Part shown: positions 37,211-45,090 of the stretch, piece after piece
Layout of the letters: each line of letters starts with the position of its first letter
Position numbering within the stretch: position 1 is the stretch's first letter
DNA from: an uncultured Halomonas sp.
GTDB lineage: Bacteria; Pseudomonadota; Gammaproteobacteria; Pseudomonadales; Halomonadaceae
Direction of reading: 5' to 3'
DNA length: 64,000 nucleotides
Assembly: GCF_947490095.1 (NCBI RefSeq)
Contig: NZ_CANLFS010000001.1
Coordinates: 1 to 64,000 of the forward strand
The notes under the pieces: generated by a model
What the model was told of the DNA's origin: nothing
Databases searched by the model: none
The model's input: only the letters and a program-made list of their open reading frames with translations
Program-made: the position numbers and the translations under genes

Positions 37211-37537
37211 TCATTCCTCGGCCAGGCCGAGCTTGACCAGCGTGGCGATTACCGCCCTGACGCTGTCGCCCTGCAGTGAGTAGTAGATGGTCTGGGAGCT
37301 GCGTCGGGTGGTGACCAGGCCCTCCCGGCGCAGGATGGCCAGGTGCTGAGACAGCGCCGACTGGCTCAGGGCCAGATGGGCATTGAGCTCGGTCACCGAC
37401 ATCTCGCCCGCGTCCAGCAGGCAGAGAATGCGGAGCCGGTTGTCGTTGGCCATGGCCTTGAGCAGGGCAGTGGCGCGATCAATGGAGCCGCTATCCCCTT
37501 CGAGGAGTCGTGCCGCCTCGCGGCTGGGAGTGTTCAT
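37211..37537 (-). CDS. ArsR-family transcriptional regulator
   Basis: Winged-helix repressor of 108 residues. The helix-turn-helix is read at SVTELNAHLALSQSALSQHL (about 46-65) and the wing at EGLVTTRRSSQTIYYSL. The ELCVCDL metal site of ArsR/SmtB is missing: the equivalent is RILCLLDAGEMSV with a single Cys, so metal sensing by that site is unlikely. I chose ATG 37537 with AGACCTACC upstream (weak site); the frame extends to 37609 but without family similarity. It is divergent from prpE and could control it, but no evidence beyond position exists. Confidence 0.85.
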   Translation of the reverse strand: MNTPSREAARLLEGDSGSIDRATALLKAMANDNRLRILCLLDAGEMSVTELNAHLALSQSALSQHLAILRREGLVTTRRSSQTIYYSLQGDSVRAVIATLVKLGLAEE

Positions 37538-37698
37538 GGTAGGTCTCCGCGCTGCGCGTGAGTGGTGGGGTCGTGTCTGGCGCCCTCGGGCATCCTGACG
37601 GTATATCATGCTTTACTCAATCATAGACTAGTTTGCGGGGCGCGGGGGCGTCGAATCGGCGATTCGCTCGTCGTCCGATGGTGAATACTCGCCGCTGG

Positions 37699-37793
37699 TT
37701 GTTGACAATAAACTGGCGGGACCTGCGCCTTTGGTCGGAATTTAGCCTATTGTCTTAGAGAGTTCCGTGATTTGTTGTATAGAGTGTCAACAA
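37699..37793 (+). promoter_or_regulatory. Inverted repeats upstream of prpE
   Basis: TTGTTGACA (37699-37707) is the exact inverse of TGTCAACAA (37785-37793), and a nearer TTGTTG (37772-37777) pairs with CAACAA (37788-37793) as a 22-bp interrupted palindrome. Such dyads suggest an operator for a dimeric regulator. The rest of the 297-base gap between the ArsR gene and prpE shows no gene. Confidence 0.4.
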
Positions 37794-37834
37794 TGTTTCA
37801 GTAATCATCGATCCCGGACCGTGACAGGAACGCC

Positions 37835-39754
37835 ATGAGCCTCTATACCAACGAATTTCGTCGTTCAATCGAGCAACCCGAGGCCTTCTGGGCCGAGCAG
37901 GCCCGACGCATCCCCTGGTTCAAGGAACCCAGCAACATCCTCGAATATGACGAGGCCGGCCACGCCCGCTGGTACGCCGACGGCGAGCTCAATATCGCCT
38001 ATGCGGCCCTGGATTATCATGTCGAGCAGGGCCGGGGCGACCAGCCCGCCGTGCTGTGGGACTCCCCGGTGACGGACGCCAAGCGCACCCTGACCTATGG
38101 CGAGATGCGCGACCAGGTGGCGAGCCTCGCCGGCGCCCTCAGGGCGATGGGGGTGGCGAAGGGTGATCGCGTGGTGATCTACATGCCCATGGTGCCCGAG
38201 GCGCTGGTCGCCATGTTCGCCTGCGCCCGGCTGGGTGCCGTGCACTCGGTGGTGTTCGGCGGCTTCGCGCCCCATGAGCTGTCCGTGCGCATCGAGGATG
38301 CGGCCCCGAAGGTGGTGATCGCGGCGTCCTGCGGCGTCGAGGTCAACAAGGTCCTGCCCTACAAGCCCATCATCGATGCCGCCATCGAACAGAGCGCTCA
38401 CAAGCCGGATGCCTGCGTGATCTTCCAGCGCGAGCAGCATATCGCCGAGCTGGGAGCGCGCGACCATGACTGGGCCACGGTCGTGGCGGCGGCCACCCCC
38501 GCCGACTGCGTTCCGGTGAAGGGCACGGACCCGCTCTATGTCCTCTATACCTCCGGCACCACGGGCAAGCCCAAGGGCGTGGTGCGCGACACCGGCGGCT
38601 ATGCGGTGGCGCTGGCCTATTCCATGGAGGCCATCTATGACGTGGCGCCGGGGGAGGTGTTCTTCTCGGCCTCGGACGTGGGCTGGGTGGTCGGCCACTC
38701 CTATATCGTCTATGCGCCGCTGCTGCGCGGGGCGACCACCCTCGTCTACGAGGGCAAGCCGGTGAAGACCCCGGATGCCGGGGCCTTCTGGCGGATCATC
38801 GAGGAATATCAAGTCAAGAGCTTCTTCACCGCGCCGACGGCCTTCCGGGCCATCAAGAAGGAGGACCCGGACGGCAAGCGGCTGGCCGAGCATGATATTT
38901 CCAGCCTCAAGGCGCTGTTCCTGGCCGGTGAGCGCCTCGACCCGCCGACCTTCCACTGGCTGGATGACCTGCTGGACGTGCCGGTCATCGACCACTGGTG
39001 GCAGACCGAAACCGGCTGGCCCATCGCGGCCAACCTCCACGGCCTGGAGCCCATGCCGACCAAGGCCGGCAGCGCCAGCATGCCGGTGCCGGGCTTCGAT
39101 GTGCAGATCCTCGACCGCGAGGGCGAACCCATGAATGCCATGGAGCAAGGGGCGGTGGTGATCAAGCAGCCCATGCCGCCGGGCTGCCTGACGGGGGTCT
39201 GGGGGGATCCCCAGCGCTTCCATTCGGCCTATATGGCGGCCTTCCCGGGCTATTACCTCACCGGGGACGGGGGCTATATCGATGAGGAGGGCTACCTGTT
39301 CATCATGGGGCGCACCGATGATGTCATCAACGTGGCCGGGCACCGCCTCTCCACCGGCGAGATGGAGGAGGTCGTCGGCGCCCACCCGGCCGTGGCCGAG
39401 TGCACCGTCATCGGCATTCACGATGCGCTCAAGGGGCAGCTGCCGGTCGGCCTGGTGATACCCAAGGATGGCTTCGATGGCCGTGAAGTGGAGCTCGAGG
39501 AGGCGCTTATCGCCCTGGTGCGAGACAGGATCGGCCCGGTGGCCTGTTTCAAGCAGGTGCTGGTGGTAGACCGCCTGCCCAAGACCCGCTCCGGGAAGAT
39601 CCTGCGCAAGCTGCTGCGCAATATCGCCGATGGCCAGGAATATGCCGTGCCCTCGACCATCGATGACCCGGCGAGCCTGGAGGAGATCCACGAAGCCATG
39701 CAGGCACGCGAGGTGGGCACCGCCGGCGACGCCCGCCTGGTCGACGGCCCCTGA
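37835..39754 (+). CDS. prpE: Propionyl-CoA synthetase PrpE
   Basis: AMP-forming acyl-CoA synthetase of 639 residues that activates propionate (or a similar short acid) to its CoA ester. It carries the P-loop YTSGTTGKPKGVV near residue 237, WWQTETGWPI near 388, the hinge YLTGDGGYIDEEGY near 475, and the acetylatable lysine in KTRSGKILRK near residue 590. Tryptophan and GWV(V)GHSY segments match PrpE; AcsA is the main alternative, but the N terminus lacks the usual Acs length and has YTNEFRRSIEQPEAFW. ATG 37835 follows CAGGAACGCC. No other prp genes are nearby. Confidence 0.9.
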   Translation: MSLYTNEFRRSIEQPEAFWAEQARRIPWFKEPSNILEYDEAGHARWYADGELNIAYAALDYHVEQGRGDQPAVLWDSPVTDAKRTLTYGEMRDQVASLAGALRAMGVAKGDRVVIYMPMVPEALVAMFACARLGAVHSVVFGGFAPHELSVRIEDAAPKVVIAASCGVEVNKVLPYKPIIDAAIEQSAHKPDACVIFQREQHIAELGARDHDWATVVAAATPADCVPVKGTDPLYVLYTSGTTGKPKGVVRDTGGYAVALAYSMEAIYDVAPGEVFFSASDVGWVVGHSYIVYAPLLRGATTLVYEGKPVKTPDAGAFWRIIEEYQVKSFFTAPTAFRAIKKEDPDGKRLAEHDISSLKALFLAGERLDPPTFHWLDDLLDVPVIDHWWQTETGWPIAANLHGLEPMPTKAGSASMPVPGFDVQILDREGEPMNAMEQGAVVIKQPMPPGCLTGVWGDPQRFHSAYMAAFPGYYLTGDGGYIDEEGYLFIMGRTDDVINVAGHRLSTGEMEEVVGAHPAVAECTVIGIHDALKGQLPVGLVIPKDGFDGREVELEEALIALVRDRIGPVACFKQVLVVDRLPKTRSGKILRKLLRNIADGQEYAVPSTIDDPASLEEIHEAMQAREVGTAGDARLVDGP

Positions 39755-39788
39755 GCGCGCCTCTCATTCCCCTTGTGCACCTTCCCCT

Positions 39789-40041
39789 GGGGTCAGACCC
39801 CAGGGGTTGGGGGTCTGACCCCATAGGATGAATTGGCCCCCTGGGGTCTGACCCCATGGGGTTGGGGGTCTGACCCCATAGGATGAATTGGCCCCCTGGG
39901 GTCAGACCCCATGGGGTTGGGGGTCTGACCCCATAGGATGAGTTGGCCCCCTGGGGTCAGACCCCGGGGGTTGGGGGTCTGACCCCATAGGATGAGTTGG
40001 CCCCCTGGGGTCAGACCCCATGGGGTTGGGGGTCTGACCCC
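39789..40041. repeat. Palindromic repeat cluster G with 54-55-bp tandem unit
   Basis: Ten canonical GGGGTC(A/T)GACCCC copies arranged as about 4.5 tandem units of 54-55 bases. Each unit has two palindromes with a GGGGTTG spacer between them and ends with ATAGGATGAATTGGCCC or its ATGAGTTGG variant. The units differ at only a few positions. The cluster fills most of the 427-base gap between prpE and yhhQ; the last 120 bases hold promoter and riboswitch signals. Confidence 0.95.
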
Positions 40042-40101
40042 AGGTGTGACCCCAGGTGTGCAAGGGGCAGGCCAGGCATGGCCAGTGCGCCGGTGAGGCC
40101 G

Positions 40102-40107
40102 TATAAT
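40102..40107 (+). promoter_or_regulatory. Consensus -10 element upstream of yhhQ
   Basis: A perfect TATAAT in otherwise very GC-rich sequence, 75 bases before the yhhQ start. No convincing -35 hexamer is visible 16-18 bases upstream. Transcription from here would include the GC hairpin at 40122-40139 and the candidate riboswitch. Confidence 0.4.
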
Positions 40108-40121
40108 CCGCCGCGTCGCGC

Positions 40122-40139
40122 CGCCGCCGGCGGCTTTTT
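40122..40139 (+). terminator. GC hairpin with T run in the yhhQ leader
   Basis: GCCGCCGGCGGC, a self-complementary stem, is followed by TTTTT (40135-40139). It looks like an intrinsic terminator, but it lies only about 15 bases after a start site set by the -10 at 40102, which is unusual. It may stop transcription from upstream, or the real promoter may be elsewhere. Confidence 0.4.
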
Positions 40140-40144
40140 GCCTC

Positions 40145-40175
40145 GAGGGTTCCCTCACCCCTCCCCAAAAAAGGA
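40145..40175 (+). promoter_or_regulatory. Candidate preQ1-I riboswitch controlling yhhQ
   Basis: The leader matches the preQ1 class I fold. Stem P1 is GAGGG (40145-40149) with CCCTC (40159-40163); the loop holds TTCCCTCAC; an A-rich tail CCCAAAAAAGGA follows. Loop CCT (40153-40155) can pair with AGG (40172-40174) to form the P2 pseudoknot. That AGG is part of the AAGGA ribosome-binding site six bases before the yhhQ ATG, so ligand binding would hide it and block translation. YhhQ imports queuosine precursors, a known context for this class. Confidence 0.75.
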
Positions 40176-40181
40176 TGCAAG

Positions 40182-40868
40182 ATGTTTGTGCTGTCTGCCC
40201 TACAGTATCGCCGCTGCCTGGCGCTACTCGTTACCTTCCATATCGCCGTGATTGCCGCCAGCAACTACCTGGTACAGCTACCGTTTACGGTGTTCGGCCT
40301 GCATACCACCTGGGGGGCCTTCAGCTTTCCCTTTATCTTCCTGGCCACCGACCTGACCGCGCGCTTGTTCGGCAAGGGGCCGGCCCGGGCGATCATCATG
40401 CGGGTGATGTTGCCGGCGCTGGTGGTGTCCTACGCCGTGTCGGTGGTGTTTCCGCGGGGTAGCTTCGCGGGGCTGGCGGCCCTGGCGGACTGGGATCAGT
40501 TCGTGGCCCGCATCGCCGTGGCCAGCTTCATGGCCTATGTGCTGGGCCAGCTGCTCGATGTGCATGTCTTCGACCGCCTGCGGCGCCTGCGCGCCTGGTG
40601 GGTGGCGCCGGCGATCTCCACGGTGCTGGGCAATTTCGCGGATACCCTGGCGTTCTTCTCCATCGCCTTCCATAACAGCCCCGATGCCTTCATGGCGGCC
40701 AACTGGCTGGAGATCGCCCTGGTGGACTACGCATTCAAGCTGCTGATTAGCTTGCTGTTCTTCCTGCCCCTCTATGGTGTGCTGCTGGCCTGGCTGAGCC
40801 GTCGCCTGGTGACCGCTACCGGCGAGGCCGACCTGGCCCCCGAGGTGGCGCACGCCCGCTATCGTTGA
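40182..40868 (+). CDS. yhhQ: Queuosine precursor transporter YhhQ
   Basis: Inner-membrane protein of 228 residues (E. coli 221) of the vitamin-uptake-like QPTR family, importing 7-cyano- and 7-aminomethyl-7-deazaguanine for tRNA queuosine. About six hydrophobic helices are visible; family segments are ASNYLVQLPF near residue 26, FPFIFLATDLTARLFGK near 50, and VLGNFADTLAFFSIAF near 150. ATG 40182 has AAGGA six bases upstream, which lies inside a candidate preQ1 riboswitch, consistent with product-type feedback. The next gene begins 29 bases on. Confidence 0.92.
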   Translation: MFVLSALQYRRCLALLVTFHIAVIAASNYLVQLPFTVFGLHTTWGAFSFPFIFLATDLTARLFGKGPARAIIMRVMLPALVVSYAVSVVFPRGSFAGLAALADWDQFVARIAVASFMAYVLGQLLDVHVFDRLRRLRAWWVAPAISTVLGNFADTLAFFSIAFHNSPDAFMAANWLEIALVDYAFKLLISLLFFLPLYGVLLAWLSRRLVTATGEADLAPEVAHARYR

Positions 40869-40897
40869 CCCTTTCTCCTGGACGAGGATCCTTCCCC

Positions 40898-41692
40898 ATG
40901 TCTCTCGAGCTCAATACCCTGGACACCGGGGGCGATGGCACGCCGCTGGTGGTGATCCATGGCCTGTTCGGCAGCGCCGATAACTGGCGCTCCCATATCA
41001 AGGCCTGGCAGGAGGGCCGCCGGGTCGTGGCGGTGGACCTGCGCAATCATGGCCGCTCCCCGCATGCCCAGGGCATGGCGTACGCGGACATGGCCGACGA
41101 TGTGCTGGCGCTGCTCGACCGGCTGGCCCTGCCGCGGGTTCACCTGCTGGGACACTCCATGGGAGGGAAGGTGGCGATCAGCCTGGCGCGCCTGGCCCCC
41201 GAGCGGGTGGCCTCGCTGATCATCGCCGATATCGCCCCGGTGGCCTATGGCCATGACCATGACAGCGTCCTGGCGGGGCTGCGGCGCGTGGCCCAGGGGC
41301 GGCCGGCCAATCGCCGCGAGGCGGATGCGCTGCTGGCCGAGCACGTGGCGGAAAAACCGGTGCGCCTGTTCCTGGCCACGAACCTGGTGCGCGGCGAAGG
41401 CGAGGACGAAGGACTGAAGCTGCGCCTCGGACTGGACGAGATCGAGGCGGGCTATGAATCCATCATGCGGGAGCCGGCGGGACGCGCGCCCTTCACCGGG
41501 CCGACCCTGGTGCTGCGGGGCAGTGCCTCCCACTATGTCGCCGACGAGCATCTCCCGGCGGTGTACGAGGCGCTGCCGGAGGCCCGGCTGGTGACGCTGG
41601 AGGCCGGACATTGGCTGCATGCCGAGAAGCCCGAGGCGTTTCGTGAGGCCATCGACGACTTTATCGCCGGCGTCGAGGCGAGCCCGACCTAG
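40898..41692 (+). CDS. ybfF: Alpha/beta-fold hydrolase, YbfF-like esterase
   Basis: Serine hydrolase of 264 residues. The oxyanion HGLFGSADNW lies near residue 22, the nucleophile elbow GHSMGGK with its serine near residue 89, the acid residue in the region before SHYV, and the histidine in EAGHWLHAEKP near 235. YbfF enzymes hydrolyse short and medium acyl esters, including acyl-CoA; the natural substrate here is unknown. ATG 40898 follows GACGAGG. It may be cotranscribed with yhhQ. It converges with the gene at 41702. Confidence 0.88.
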   Translation: MSLELNTLDTGGDGTPLVVIHGLFGSADNWRSHIKAWQEGRRVVAVDLRNHGRSPHAQGMAYADMADDVLALLDRLALPRVHLLGHSMGGKVAISLARLAPERVASLIIADIAPVAYGHDHDSVLAGLRRVAQGRPANRREADALLAEHVAEKPVRLFLATNLVRGEGEDEGLKLRLGLDEIEAGYESIMREPAGRAPFTGPTLVLRGSASHYVADEHLPAVYEALPEARLVTLEAGHWLHAEKPEAFREAIDDFIAGVEASPT

Positions 41693-41701
41693 GTCTCCTG
41701 G

Positions 41702-42907
41702 CTAGTCGCCCTGGGCGCCGACGTCCACCGCCAGTTGGTCCAGCGGGCTGATCGATTCGATCAGCCCGTTTTCATGCAGGTAGGCCTCGAGGCGACGATA
41801 GCGTCGGCTGTCCAGCGCCGCGGGCTGGGCACTCAGGCGCATCAGGGTCGTGTTCCAGGCGGCGCGGTTGGCGGGGGTGTCGAGGGTGGGCTCCAGCCGG
41901 ACCAGGGTCTCCCACGCGGTTTCGGGATGCTCGATCATCCAGAGCGTGGTGTCGCGCAGGATGTCGAGCAGTTCCATGATCGGCTCGCGAAGCCGGGCCA
42001 GGTGGTCCCGGTTGGCCGCCAGTATTAGCCCGTCATGGAAGGGAATGCCGTACTCCTCGGCGCTAAGCAGGCGGGTCGAGATGCCGCGATCCGCCAGCTG
42101 ACGGGGCAGCGTCAGGCGCAGGGGGGTCACCATGCCATCCAGGGCCTGCTCGGCCATGACGGTGGCCAGGGCGAAGCCGGTCTCGACCAGGTGCACCTCG
42201 TCCTCGGCGATGCCCTGGGGCTCGATGAGTGCCGGGAGCAGGATGTCACGCGCCACCTCGGTGGCATAGCCGAGGGTGAGCCCGGCCAGATCCTCCGGGC
42301 CGTCGACGCCGAGGGAGTCTCGAACCACCAGGCCGGCCAGGGGCGTATCCGAAAGGGTGCCCACGCGTATCGCCGACTTGCCGTGGTCGACCTGAAGATG
42401 CAGCTGCAGTTGATGGGTCAGGGCCAGGTCCACCAGGTTGGCCTCCAGCAGGCGTAGCGGCGCCCCGGGGTCCGCCGGGGTGCGAACCTCCAGTGCCAGG
42501 CCCTCGCGCCGGGGCAGGTCGCTGCCGGCCGCCAGCAGCAGGGCGGCGTGGTGGGGGCTGGGGTACCAGTCGAGCATGATGGTCAGGGGCTCCAGGGGCG
42601 GAGGCGACAGCGGCTCGGGGGGAACATGGATCACGCTGGGGACCGTCGGGTCGGGCTCGTCGAGTGTGTCGTCGGCGCCGTTCTCGGCACTGTCTGGCGC
42701 CGCCTCGGGGGCGGGGGACGGTGGCGCCTGTGCCGGCGGGGCATCGAGGCTGGGTACCAGGACATCGCCATCCAGGGTCAGCGGCTCGGGGGGCAGCTCC
42801 AGGGGCACATCGGCCCGGAGCATGGCCGATGGGGTCGCTTGAAGCACCAGCAGGCCGAGGGCGAGATACAGGGAGGCGCCGAAACGCTGGTGGCGAAAAC
42901 TGGGCAT
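41702..42907 (-). CDS. NMT1/THI5-like ABC transporter substrate-binding protein
   Basis: Secreted protein of 401 residues. A signal-like N terminus (about 1-32) is followed by an acidic, proline-rich linker of about 70 residues, and then an NMT1/THI5-like domain opening with MLDWYPSPHHAALLLA near residue 112, comparable to the LDWxPNxxHxG start of HMP and sulfonate/nitrate-type binding proteins. The central helices (LGYATEVARDILLPALI, LVETGFALATVMAEQ) fit a two-lobed binding protein. No permease or ATPase gene is adjacent, so it is an orphan. The ligand is unknown. The linker is unusual for the family. Confidence 0.75.
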   Translation of the reverse strand: MPSFRHQRFGASLYLALGLLVLQATPSAMLRADVPLELPPEPLTLDGDVLVPSLDAPPAQAPPSPAPEAAPDSAENGADDTLDEPDPTVPSVIHVPPEPLSPPPLEPLTIMLDWYPSPHHAALLLAAGSDLPRREGLALEVRTPADPGAPLRLLEANLVDLALTHQLQLHLQVDHGKSAIRVGTLSDTPLAGLVVRDSLGVDGPEDLAGLTLGYATEVARDILLPALIEPQGIAEDEVHLVETGFALATVMAEQALDGMVTPLRLTLPRQLADRGISTRLLSAEEYGIPFHDGLILAANRDHLARLREPIMELLDILRDTTLWMIEHPETAWETLVRLEPTLDTPANRAAWNTTLMRLSAQPAALDSRRYRRLEAYLHENGLIESISPLDQLAVDVGAQGD

Positions 42908-43059
42908 TCATGGGCTCCGCGGCGGGTGGGGGCTGGACGGCGGTCAGTGTATCCGTATCGCCGCCGGGCTCGCCAGTTGGCGGGCATGGGGAGGGTCTGC
43001 GCTATCGCGAGGTTACCGAGCCCATGCAATAATAGCCTTTCTGCCATCGAGAGGATGCC

Positions 43060-44766
43060 ATGGACGTTATCAATACTCTGTTTTTCTTCACCGGATTGCT
43101 GATCGCCCTGAGCGTGCTGGGCAGCCGACTCTCCACCGCGTTTGGTCTACCCCTTCTCCTGATCTTCTTGGGCCTGGGCATGCTGGCCGGGGAGGAGGGG
43201 GTCCTGGGCATCGAGTTCGATAACTATCCCCTGGCATTCATCATCAGCCACCTGGCCCTGGCCATGATCCTCCTGGACGGCGGGCTGCGCACACGACTCA
43301 AGACCTTCCGCGTCGCCTTCAAGCCCGCCCTGACCCTGGCCTCGGCCGGGGTATTTATTACCGGGGGCCTGGTCGGGCTCTTCGCCATGTGGGTCTTCGA
43401 CCTGGGGCTGATCCAGGGGCTGCTGGTCGGGGCGATCGTGGGGTCGACCGATGCGGCCGCGGTGTTCTCGATGCTCGGCGGGCGCGGACTGAATCTCAAT
43501 GAGCGGGTCGGGGCGACGCTGGAGATCGAATCCGGCACCAACGACCCGATGGCCATCTTCCTGACGCTGGTGCTGGTGGAGATCCTGGTGGGCGACATCG
43601 GGGGCCCGATGGAGACCGTGCTGCTCTTGATCGAGCAGTTCGGCCTCGGCCTGGTGGTCGGGGTCGGGGCCGGCTGGCTGAGCGCCCGCCTGCTGCGCTG
43701 GGTGGACCTGGCCCCGGGGCTCTATTCCCTGCTGGCGCTGTCGCTGGGGTTCACCATCTTCGGCTTTACCAGCTTTCTCGGGGGCAGTGGCTTCCTGGCG
43801 ATCTACCTGGCGGGGCTGATGATCGGCAACCAGAAGGGCCGCCATCTCAACTACATCCTGCCGGTGCACGACGGCCTGGCCTGGCTGAGCCAGATCGGGC
43901 TCTTCCTGGTCCTGGGCCTTCTGGTCTCACCGTCGGACCTGCTGCATTATGCGCTCCCCGCGACCCTGGTGGGCCTGATGCTGATCTTCGTGGCACGCCC
44001 GCTGGCGGTGCTGGTCTCGCTGAAGCCCTTCTTCAAGTTTCGCTGGCGCGAGCTGGGGTTTATCTCCTGGGTGGGCCTGCGGGGCGCCGTGCCGATCGTG
44101 CTGGCGATCTTTCCCGTGATCGGTGGGGTGGAAGGCGCGGAGCTCTATTTCAATGTCGCCTTTGCGGTGGTGTTGCTGTCGCTTCTGCTCCAGGGGGGAA
44201 CCCTCTCGCTGATGGCGCGCTGGACCCGGGTGCTGATCCCCACCCCGGTCACCCCCAACCATCGTGGCCCCCTGGGGATCCTGCCCGAAAACGATTACGA
44301 GATGTTCGTCTACCGCGTCGAGAACGAAGATCTCGCCGATGTGCCCATCCGCCTGTTGCGCTTCCCCTCCGGGGCGCTGATCTCGGCGCTCTTCCGCGAG
44401 CATGCCATGCTGCATCCCAAGGGCAGCACGCGGCTGCAGCTCAACGATGTGCTGTGCGTGATCGGGCGCAGCGAAGACCTGCCGGCCCTCAACCGGCTGT
44501 TCAACGGCGAGGCCAAGCTCAAGCAGGAGCGTGCCTTCTTCGGCACCTTCACCTTCGACGCCGAGGCCAAGATGCAGGATATCGCCGATGCCTACGGGCT
44601 GACCCTGAGCCCCGGCGAGAAGGAGATGAGCCTCAGCGAGTTCGTGTCGCTGCGCGTGGGGGGCCATCCGGTGGTCGGCGATGACGTCGACTGGCACGGC
44701 ATCCAGTGGGTCGTCAGCGAGATGAATGGCAACCGCGTGACCCGGGTCGGCCTGCGGCTCTACTGA
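43060..44766 (+). CDS. nhaP2: K+/H+ antiporter NhaP2 (CvrA)
   Basis: CPA1-family cation/proton antiporter of 568 residues. Twelve to thirteen hydrophobic helices occupy residues 1-385, with VGSTDAAAVFSMLGG and the ion-binding IESGTNDPMA near residue 157. The cytosolic C terminus has an RCK_C-type domain (about 405-480) and a CorC/HlyC-like part, as in E. coli CvrA (578). It helps exclude K+ or Na+ at high osmolarity or alkaline pH, fitting a halophile. ATG 43060 follows GAGAGGATGCC. Confidence 0.92.
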   Translation: MDVINTLFFFTGLLIALSVLGSRLSTAFGLPLLLIFLGLGMLAGEEGVLGIEFDNYPLAFIISHLALAMILLDGGLRTRLKTFRVAFKPALTLASAGVFITGGLVGLFAMWVFDLGLIQGLLVGAIVGSTDAAAVFSMLGGRGLNLNERVGATLEIESGTNDPMAIFLTLVLVEILVGDIGGPMETVLLLIEQFGLGLVVGVGAGWLSARLLRWVDLAPGLYSLLALSLGFTIFGFTSFLGGSGFLAIYLAGLMIGNQKGRHLNYILPVHDGLAWLSQIGLFLVLGLLVSPSDLLHYALPATLVGLMLIFVARPLAVLVSLKPFFKFRWRELGFISWVGLRGAVPIVLAIFPVIGGVEGAELYFNVAFAVVLLSLLLQGGTLSLMARWTRVLIPTPVTPNHRGPLGILPENDYEMFVYRVENEDLADVPIRLLRFPSGALISALFREHAMLHPKGSTRLQLNDVLCVIGRSEDLPALNRLFNGEAKLKQERAFFGTFTFDAEAKMQDIADAYGLTLSPGEKEMSLSEFVSLRVGGHPVVGDDVDWHGIQWVVSEMNGNRVTRVGLRLY

Positions 44767-44806
44767 TCTGCGCCATGCTCTCTAAGGCATTGATCGCAAT
44801 TGCCTC

Positions 44807-44834
44807 TTGACCTCGGAGCGAAAGCTGGTAATAT
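44807..44834 (+). promoter_or_regulatory. Sigma70 promoter for tRNA-Ser
   Basis: TTGACC (44807-44812) and TAATAT (44829-44834) with a 16-base spacer lie 15 bases before the tRNA. Both hexamers are near consensus in a GC-rich genome, so this is a probable tRNA promoter. Confidence 0.7.
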
Positions 44835-44849
44835 GCATCGCCGTAAGCC

Positions 44850-44939
44850 GGAGGGATGGCAGAGCGGTTGAATGCACCGGTCTTGAAAACCGGCGTAGGT
44901 GAGAGCCTACCCAGGGTTCGAATCCCTGTCCCTCCGCCA
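44850..44939 (+). tRNA. tRNA-Ser (anticodon UGA)
   Basis: A 90-base class II tRNA with CCA encoded. The acceptor stem GGAGGGA pairs with TCCCTCC; the anticodon loop CTTGAAA carries TGA, reading UCA; a long variable arm (CGTAGGTGAGAGCCTACCC region) and the T loop GGTTCGAATCC are present; the discriminator is G, as in serine tRNAs. A promoter lies upstream and a strong terminator downstream, so it is transcribed alone. Confidence 0.97.
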
Positions 44940-44953
44940 CCTTTTACGAAAAA

Positions 44954-44978
44954 GCCGCTGAAATCAGCGGCTTTTTTT
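44954..44978 (+). terminator. Rho-independent terminator after tRNA-Ser
   Basis: GCCGCTGA and TCAGCGGC form an 8-bp stem with a two-base (realistically four-base) loop, followed by seven T residues. It lies 15 bases after the tRNA. Confidence 0.92.
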
Positions 44979-45090
44979 GTGTCTGTAAGTTAGCTATCGG
45001 ATCCCGGGTGATCGATGCCCGGGTGTCACGAGCGGAACCCGCTGCGATCAATCGCTGCCTGTCATGCCAATTTTCCTTGAGGCCACCCGA

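Noticed and set aside
45001..45090. Longer YaeQ start at 45064
   Set aside because: The nine extra residues do not match the family, while the ATG at 45091 gives the conserved N terminus.
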